The notes beneath the pieces are model-generated. The model was not told the origin of the DNA and ran no database searches. It was given only the letters and a program-made list of their open reading frames with translations. This document shows, piece after piece, positions 59,708 through 64,000 of a DNA stretch of 64,000 nt. Every line of letters starts with the position of its first letter. The stretch's first letter is position 1. The stretch spans positions 1,116,001-1,180,000 of the forward strand of contig NZ_CP061281.1 in NCBI RefSeq assembly GCF_014621695.1, in the 5' to 3' direction. The translations under genes and the position numbers were made by a program. Origin of the DNA: Streptomyces xanthii (GTDB taxonomy: Bacteria; Actinomycetota; Actinomycetes; Streptomycetales; Streptomycetaceae).

Positions 59708-62227
59708 ATGCGGCGGTTACCGCATCACAAGCCGTTGCCCGTACGAGAGTTCAGCGCCGGAAGAAGCAGACGCGGCCGGGTCTGGGCCGTCGGGATCGCC
59801 GGGACGGCACTGGCCGCGGGACTGCTCAGCGGTCCCGCGGCCAGCGCCTACCCGGATCCCGGGAACGGGCGTATGACAACGATGTCCATTCAGTCGCCGC
59901 CCGGCGGCGCCAACGTGCGGGTGCTGGTCTTCCACGGCTCCGCGGCCGGCGGCGACGAGTCGCCGATCGTCGACGCGGGCATCGCGGCGATCGAGAGGAT
60001 CGGCCTGTCCGGGCCCACCGCCCAGCGGTTCAAGGTGGTGGCGAGCGACGACGCCTCGGTGTTCACGGACGCCGCCCGGCTGAGCCGCTTCAACGCGGTG
60101 GTCTTCCTGACCGGCGGCGGGGACGTCCTCGACCCCGACCAGGAGGCGGGCCTGGAGAGCTACATGGAGGCGGGCGGCGGCTTCGTCGGCATCCACGACG
60201 CGGCGCGCGCCGAGCCGTACTCCGACTGGTTCGGCGGGCTGATCGGGGCACGCCCCGCGGCCTCCGCGCCGCCGGCCGTGCAGCGCGCGACCGTCGAGGT
60301 CGGCGACCGGCAGCATCCGGCGACGAAGGACCTGCCGGTGCAGTGGAAGCGCCCCGACCAGTGGCTGAACTGGGCGAAGAACCCGTCCGGCGACGTGCAC
60401 ACCGTGGCCCGGGTCCGCGAGTCCACGTACAAGCCGGGCACGGGCGCGAACGGCGCCGACCATCCGGTGTCCTGGTGCCGTGACTACGACGGCGGACGCT
60501 CCTTCTACACCGGGATGGGCGGCACCGTCGCCTCGTACGACGAGGTGGACTTCCGCGACCACCTGCGCGGCGCGCTGCTGTGGACGTCGCGGATCGTGCG
60601 GGCCGACTGCAAGGCCGCGATCAACGGCAACTACAAGGCCGAGCGTCTGACCGCGCCGAACCAGCCGGGACAGAGCGACCAGATCGGCGAGCCGCACGGG
60701 CTCGTCACGGCCCCCGACGGGCGCGTCCTGTACATCGGGCGCGGTGGCGGGGACTCCTCGCAGCCGGTGGTCACGGACTGGAACGACCCGGACATCGGCA
60801 CGGGCAAGGGGCAGGTCCACGTCTACGACCCGAAGACCGAGAAGGTCACGCTCGCGGGCGAGTTGACCGTCTTCGGCAACAAGGGCGGCGGCGACGAGCT
60901 CATCAAGGTCGAGGAGGGCCTGCTCGGCATCGAGCTCGATCCGCGGTTCGAGGAGAACGGGTGGGTGTACCTGCACTACACCCCGCACTCGGGGCTCGAC
61001 CGCGACAAGCAGATGGCGGAGCGGCGCGTCTCGCGCTTCACCCTCGACCCGGCCACGGACAAGCTTGACCTGAGCAGCGAGAAGGTGCTGCTCAAGTGGC
61101 CGGTGCAGGTGCACAGTTGCTGCCACGCGGGCGGCGGGATGACCTGGGACTCGAAGGGCAATCTCTACATCGCGACGGGTGACAACAACTCCTCCGGCTT
61201 CAGCGGCGGTTACTCGGGCAACAACCCGGAGCCGAACTACAAGGGCGTCTCGTTCGCCGACGCGCGCCGCACCGCCGGCAACACCAACAACCTCAACGGC
61301 AAGATCCTGCGCATCCACCCGGAGCCCGACGGCACGTACACGCTGCCCGAGGGGAACCTCTTCACCGGGAAGGAGACCGCGGAGGGCGGCGGCAAGACGC
61401 GGGGCGAGATCTATGTGATGGGCGTCAGGAATCCCGCGCGGATCTCGGTCGACAAGAAGACCGACACCCTGTACGCGGGCTGGGTCGGCCCGGACGCCGG
61501 TGAGCCGTCGACGACCTGGGGTCCGGCCAAGTACGACACGTTCGCCGTGATCACCAAGGCCTCCAACCGCGGCTGGCCGTACTGCATGGGCAACAAGCAG
61601 CCCTACCGCGACCGCAATCTGCCCGACCCGTCGAAGCCGCTGGGCTGGTACGACTGCGACCACCCGAAGAACGAGTCGCCGAACAACGACGGGCTCGTCA
61701 ACCTGCCGCCGGTCACCGGGAACAACATCTGGTACTCCCCGCAGGGCGGCGCCCCCGACTATCCGCGCGACGCCGACGGCGTGCCCTCCTACAAGAAGGA
61801 GGAGGCGACCTATCTGCTGCCGTGGCTCAAGGGCGGCGGACAGGCCGCGATGGACGGGCCCGTGTACCGCTACGACGCCTCGGTGCCGAACGCGGACAAG
61901 TGGCCGAGCTACTGGGACGGCAAGTGGTTCATCGGTGACTTCTACGACTCCGACCAGCCGCGGCACGCGGTCCTGACCGATCCGGGGACGCACGGGGACG
62001 GCTCCGTGCCGGTGCACGCCGAGTCGCTGAAGAAGATCGTGCCGATCGGCAACGACGGCATCAAGAACCTCATGGACTGGAAGTTCGGCCCCGACGGCGC
62101 GCTGTACGTCCTCGACTACGGGCGTGGCTTCTTCACCTCCGACGGCAAGTCGGCGCTGTGGAAGGTCACGTACACGGGCGGCGCGGCGACCCCGGCGGCC
62201 GATCAGCTGGCCAGGAAGGGAGAGTGA
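59708..62227 (+). CDS. secreted ThuA-like domain fused to a PQQ-type glucose/sorbosone dehydrogenase-like propeller
   Basis: Exported protein of 839 residues with a signal peptide (WAVGIAGTALAAGLLSGPAASA). Residues ~65-295 are a ThuA-like glutamine-amidotransferase fold (VRVLVFHGSAAGG, GGGFVGIHDAARAE). Residues ~305-825 form a glucose/sorbosone dehydrogenase-type propeller (GEPHGLVTAPDGRVLYIGRGG, EEGLLGIELDPRFEENGWVY, VLDYGRG). At the family's catalytic His position lies His469-Ser-Cys-Cys-His, a vicinal Cys pair. ThuA proteins are linked to 3-keto-disaccharide use; the propeller class oxidises sugars with PQQ. The ATG at 59708 is chosen over the GTG at 59696. The stop is 2 bp before the next gene, so they are one operon. 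Confidence 0.85.
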   Translation: MRRLPHHKPLPVREFSAGRSRRGRVWAVGIAGTALAAGLLSGPAASAYPDPGNGRMTTMSIQSPPGGANVRVLVFHGSAAGGDESPIVDAGIAAIERIGLSGPTAQRFKVVASDDASVFTDAARLSRFNAVVFLTGGGDVLDPDQEAGLESYMEAGGGFVGIHDAARAEPYSDWFGGLIGARPAASAPPAVQRATVEVGDRQHPATKDLPVQWKRPDQWLNWAKNPSGDVHTVARVRESTYKPGTGANGADHPVSWCRDYDGGRSFYTGMGGTVASYDEVDFRDHLRGALLWTSRIVRADCKAAINGNYKAERLTAPNQPGQSDQIGEPHGLVTAPDGRVLYIGRGGGDSSQPVVTDWNDPDIGTGKGQVHVYDPKTEKVTLAGELTVFGNKGGGDELIKVEEGLLGIELDPRFEENGWVYLHYTPHSGLDRDKQMAERRVSRFTLDPATDKLDLSSEKVLLKWPVQVHSCCHAGGGMTWDSKGNLYIATGDNNSSGFSGGYSGNNPEPNYKGVSFADARRTAGNTNNLNGKILRIHPEPDGTYTLPEGNLFTGKETAEGGGKTRGEIYVMGVRNPARISVDKKTDTLYAGWVGPDAGEPSTTWGPAKYDTFAVITKASNRGWPYCMGNKQPYRDRNLPDPSKPLGWYDCDHPKNESPNNDGLVNLPPVTGNNIWYSPQGGAPDYPRDADGVPSYKKEEATYLLPWLKGGGQAAMDGPVYRYDASVPNADKWPSYWDGKWFIGDFYDSDQPRHAVLTDPGTHGDGSVPVHAESLKKIVPIGNDGIKNLMDWKFGPDGALYVLDYGRGFFTSDGKSALWKVTYTGGAATPAADQLARKGE

Positions 62228-62229
62228 CG

Positions 62230-64000
62230 ATGACGGACCGGCGCAGGCGAAGACTGTGGACGGCGCTGCTCGCCGCCCTGCTGATGTGCCTCGGGCTCGT
62301 CGGCACGACGTCGACCGCGTACGGGCGGCCGGACGACACCCGGCAGGCCGCGGCCGAACAGGTGCTGACCTGGACTGCGGGCGACGACATCACCAAGTAC
62401 GGGTCCGCGCCCACGACGGCGGTCGCGGGCAAGGCGACGATCGTGTTCGAGAACAGCGCGGCGACCGGCAACACGACGGGCATGCCGCACACGCTGACCT
62501 TCGACGTCTCGGACCCCGAGTACAACAACGACGTCCCGCTGAACATCCTGGCGAACCCGAACGACGACCAGGGCGGCAAGCACTCCGTCGAGGTCACGCT
62601 CTCCCCCGGGCGCTACCGCTACCACTGCACGATCCCGGGCCACAGCGGCATGCAGGGGATCCTCGTGGTGACGGACGGCGGGGGCGGTGAAGACACCACC
62701 GCGCCCGAGACCTCCGCGAAGGCGGAGGGGCAGACGAACGCGGACGGCGCGTTCGTCGGCTCCGCGTCGGTGACCGTGTCCGCGACCGACGCCGGGTCGG
62801 GCGTGGACCGGATCGAGTACGCCCTCGACGGCGGCGCGTACACGCCGTACACGGCGCCGGTCGTGGTGAACCAGGTCGGCGCGCACACCCTGAAGTACAA
62901 GGCGACCGACAAGGCGGGCAACGCGGCCGAGGAGAAGTCGCTCGCCTTCACCGTGGTCGCGCCGCCGACGGACGACTCGACTCCGCCGGAGACGTCGGCG
63001 ACGGTCGCCGGTGAGAAGGACGCGAGCGGCGCGTACGTCGGCATGGCCACCGTGACGGTCTCGGCGTCGGACACCGGCTCCGGGGTCAACACGGTGGAGT
63101 ACGCGCTCGGCGCCGACGGCGCCTGGCAGCCGTACACCGCGCCCGTCATGGTCCACGAGCCGGGCGAGCACACGGTGCGCTACCGGGCGGCGGACAGGGC
63201 CGGCAACCAGGCTGCCGAGAAGTCCGTCACCTTCGAGGTCGTCGAGCCTCCGGCCGAGGACACGACGCCGCCGACGGTGTCACTGTCGGTCGCGGGCGAG
63301 AAGAACTCGGACGGCGCGTACATCGGCGACGCGCAGCTGACGCTGACGGCGACGGACGACGACTCGGGCGTCGCCACGGTCGAGTACTCGCTGGACGGCG
63401 GCCCCTATCTCGCCTACACCCAGCCCGTGGTGGTGGACCGGGTCGGCGCCCACTCGGTGGCGTACCGGGCGAGCGACAAGGCGGGGAACGCGTCGCAGGC
63501 GCAGACCTTCGTCTTCGCGGTCGCCTCGGGCGGCGGGGTGCCGGCGCCGAACTGCCCGGAGTACGACGAGCGTTCCACGGTGTTCGTCGGCACGGTCGAC
63601 ACGGGGGTGCCGAACCGGGTCACCGAGAACCGGTGCCGGATCAACGAGTTGATCGAGGACGAGAAGGAGTGGACGTCGCAGGCCCTCTTCCTCAAGCACG
63701 TGAAGACGGTCACCGACGGGCTTCTGAAGCAGGGCGTCATCGACCAGCGCGAGTACAACCGGATCAACCGGGCGGCGAAGCAGTCCGGGATCGGCAAGCC
63801 GGGACAGACCGAGGGCTACCGCAAGATCCTCGACGGCACCGAGGAGTCCTTCGCGCGCTGGGAGCAGGTCGGCGGCGGGAAGTTCGCGCTCAACGCGGAC
63901 GGCTCGATCACCAGCCGCACCGATGTCCAGGGCATGGGCATGCTGTGGTTCCCGGAGCGCAAGTACGGCGACTTCTCGCTGAAGCTCCAGTGGCGCGACG
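62230..64000 (+). CDS. secreted cupredoxin / Ig-like repeat / DUF1080 (3-keto-disaccharide hydrolase) protein, cut by the window end
   Basis: An open frame of 590 codons with no stop before the right edge. After a signal peptide (LLAALLMCLGLVGTTSTA) residues ~42-148 form a cupredoxin with type 1 copper ligands His87, Cys133, His138 and Met141 (YHCTIPGHSGM). Three ~90-residue repeats follow (each with SGV..EYALDGG and YKATDKAGN-like blocks, OmpL47/Ig-like). A linker leads to a DUF1080 domain from about residue 530 (FARWEQVGGGKFAL), whose end is missing. DUF1080 proteins cleave 3-keto-glycosides. ATG at 62230 with AAGGGAG upstream, 2 bp after the ThuA-dehydrogenase gene. The copper domain could carry electrons. 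Confidence 0.85.
   Translation, partial: MTDRRRRRLWTALLAALLMCLGLVGTTSTAYGRPDDTRQAAAEQVLTWTAGDDITKYGSAPTTAVAGKATIVFENSAATGNTTGMPHTLTFDVSDPEYNNDVPLNILANPNDDQGGKHSVEVTLSPGRYRYHCTIPGHSGMQGILVVTDGGGGEDTTAPETSAKAEGQTNADGAFVGSASVTVSATDAGSGVDRIEYALDGGAYTPYTAPVVVNQVGAHTLKYKATDKAGNAAEEKSLAFTVVAPPTDDSTPPETSATVAGEKDASGAYVGMATVTVSASDTGSGVNTVEYALGADGAWQPYTAPVMVHEPGEHTVRYRAADRAGNQAAEKSVTFEVVEPPAEDTTPPTVSLSVAGEKNSDGAYIGDAQLTLTATDDDSGVATVEYSLDGGPYLAYTQPVVVDRVGAHSVAYRASDKAGNASQAQTFVFAVASGGGVPAPNCPEYDERSTVFVGTVDTGVPNRVTENRCRINELIEDEKEWTSQALFLKHVKTVTDGLLKQGVIDQREYNRINRAAKQSGIGKPGQTEGYRKILDGTEESFARWEQVGGGKFALNADGSITSRTDVQGMGMLWFPERKYGDFSLKLQWRD

Overview
This is chromosomal DNA from a high-GC actinomycete, almost certainly a Streptomyces. 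GC is very high, there are many GTG, TTG and even CTG starts with strong Shine-Dalgarno (SD) sequences, and Streptomyces-type genes are present: an SsgA-like sporulation protein, a WhiB-like protein, a two-domain small laccase, GH64 beta-1,3-glucanase and DUF5941. From memory, gene order resembles the S. coelicolor interval running from the small laccase (SCO6712) past the ABC-F gene (SCO6720), ssgD (SCO6722) and fadA/fadB (SCO6731/6732) to idi (SCO6750). No tRNA, rRNA, CRISPR, insertion sequence or prophage was seen.

Layout. 288-7322 (minus): a tightly overlapping seven-gene operon for a cell-envelope glycopolymer or phospho-polyol, made of DUF5941/CDP-alcohol transferase, cytidylyltransferase-like protein, G1P-dehydrogenase-like enzyme, second CDP-alcohol transferase, glycosyltransferase and a TagGH-type exporter. 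It diverges from galE across a spacer with a PHO-box-like repeat. 8.6-19.2 kb: cation exporter, methyltransferase-acetyltransferase fusion with a leader ORF, idi, DJ-1/GlxA proteins and Tex. 19.15-19.98 kb: a non-coding degenerate repeat array. 20-32.7 kb: secreted serine hydrolase, ABC-F, amino-acid oxidase, BCCT transporter, three secreted peptidases and an MpaB-type oxygenase. 33.0-36.0 kb: a macro-domain pseudogene split by a palindromic repeat, an AnsP-like permease and a MerR regulator. 36.0-42.0 kb: beta-oxidation operon. 42.2-49.7 kb: endonuclease V, SsgD, ABC-F with an attenuator leader, acyl-ACP desaturase, WhiB. 49.7-58.5 kb: VOC protein, beta-1,3-glucanase with a CebR/CelR-type operator, GMC oxidoreductase, and a TetR/amidohydrolase/NCS1-permease unit. 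58.5-64 kb: small laccase diverging from two large secreted redox and sugar proteins, the last cut by the window end.

Most notable: (1) three copies of a ~120-155 bp palindromic element with compensatory changes in its inner hairpins. One copy replaces the middle of a macro-domain gene and another supplies the C-terminus and stop codon of a neighbouring gene. (2) A secreted set of ThuA-sugar dehydrogenase, cupredoxin-DUF1080 and laccase that could oxidise glycosides and pass electrons to oxygen. (3) An attenuator-like leader with a three-codon uORF before the second ABC-F gene. (4) The polymer operon, with one non-canonical CDP-alcohol transferase active site. (5) Several well-formed operators (MerR, TetR, CebR-like, desaturase).
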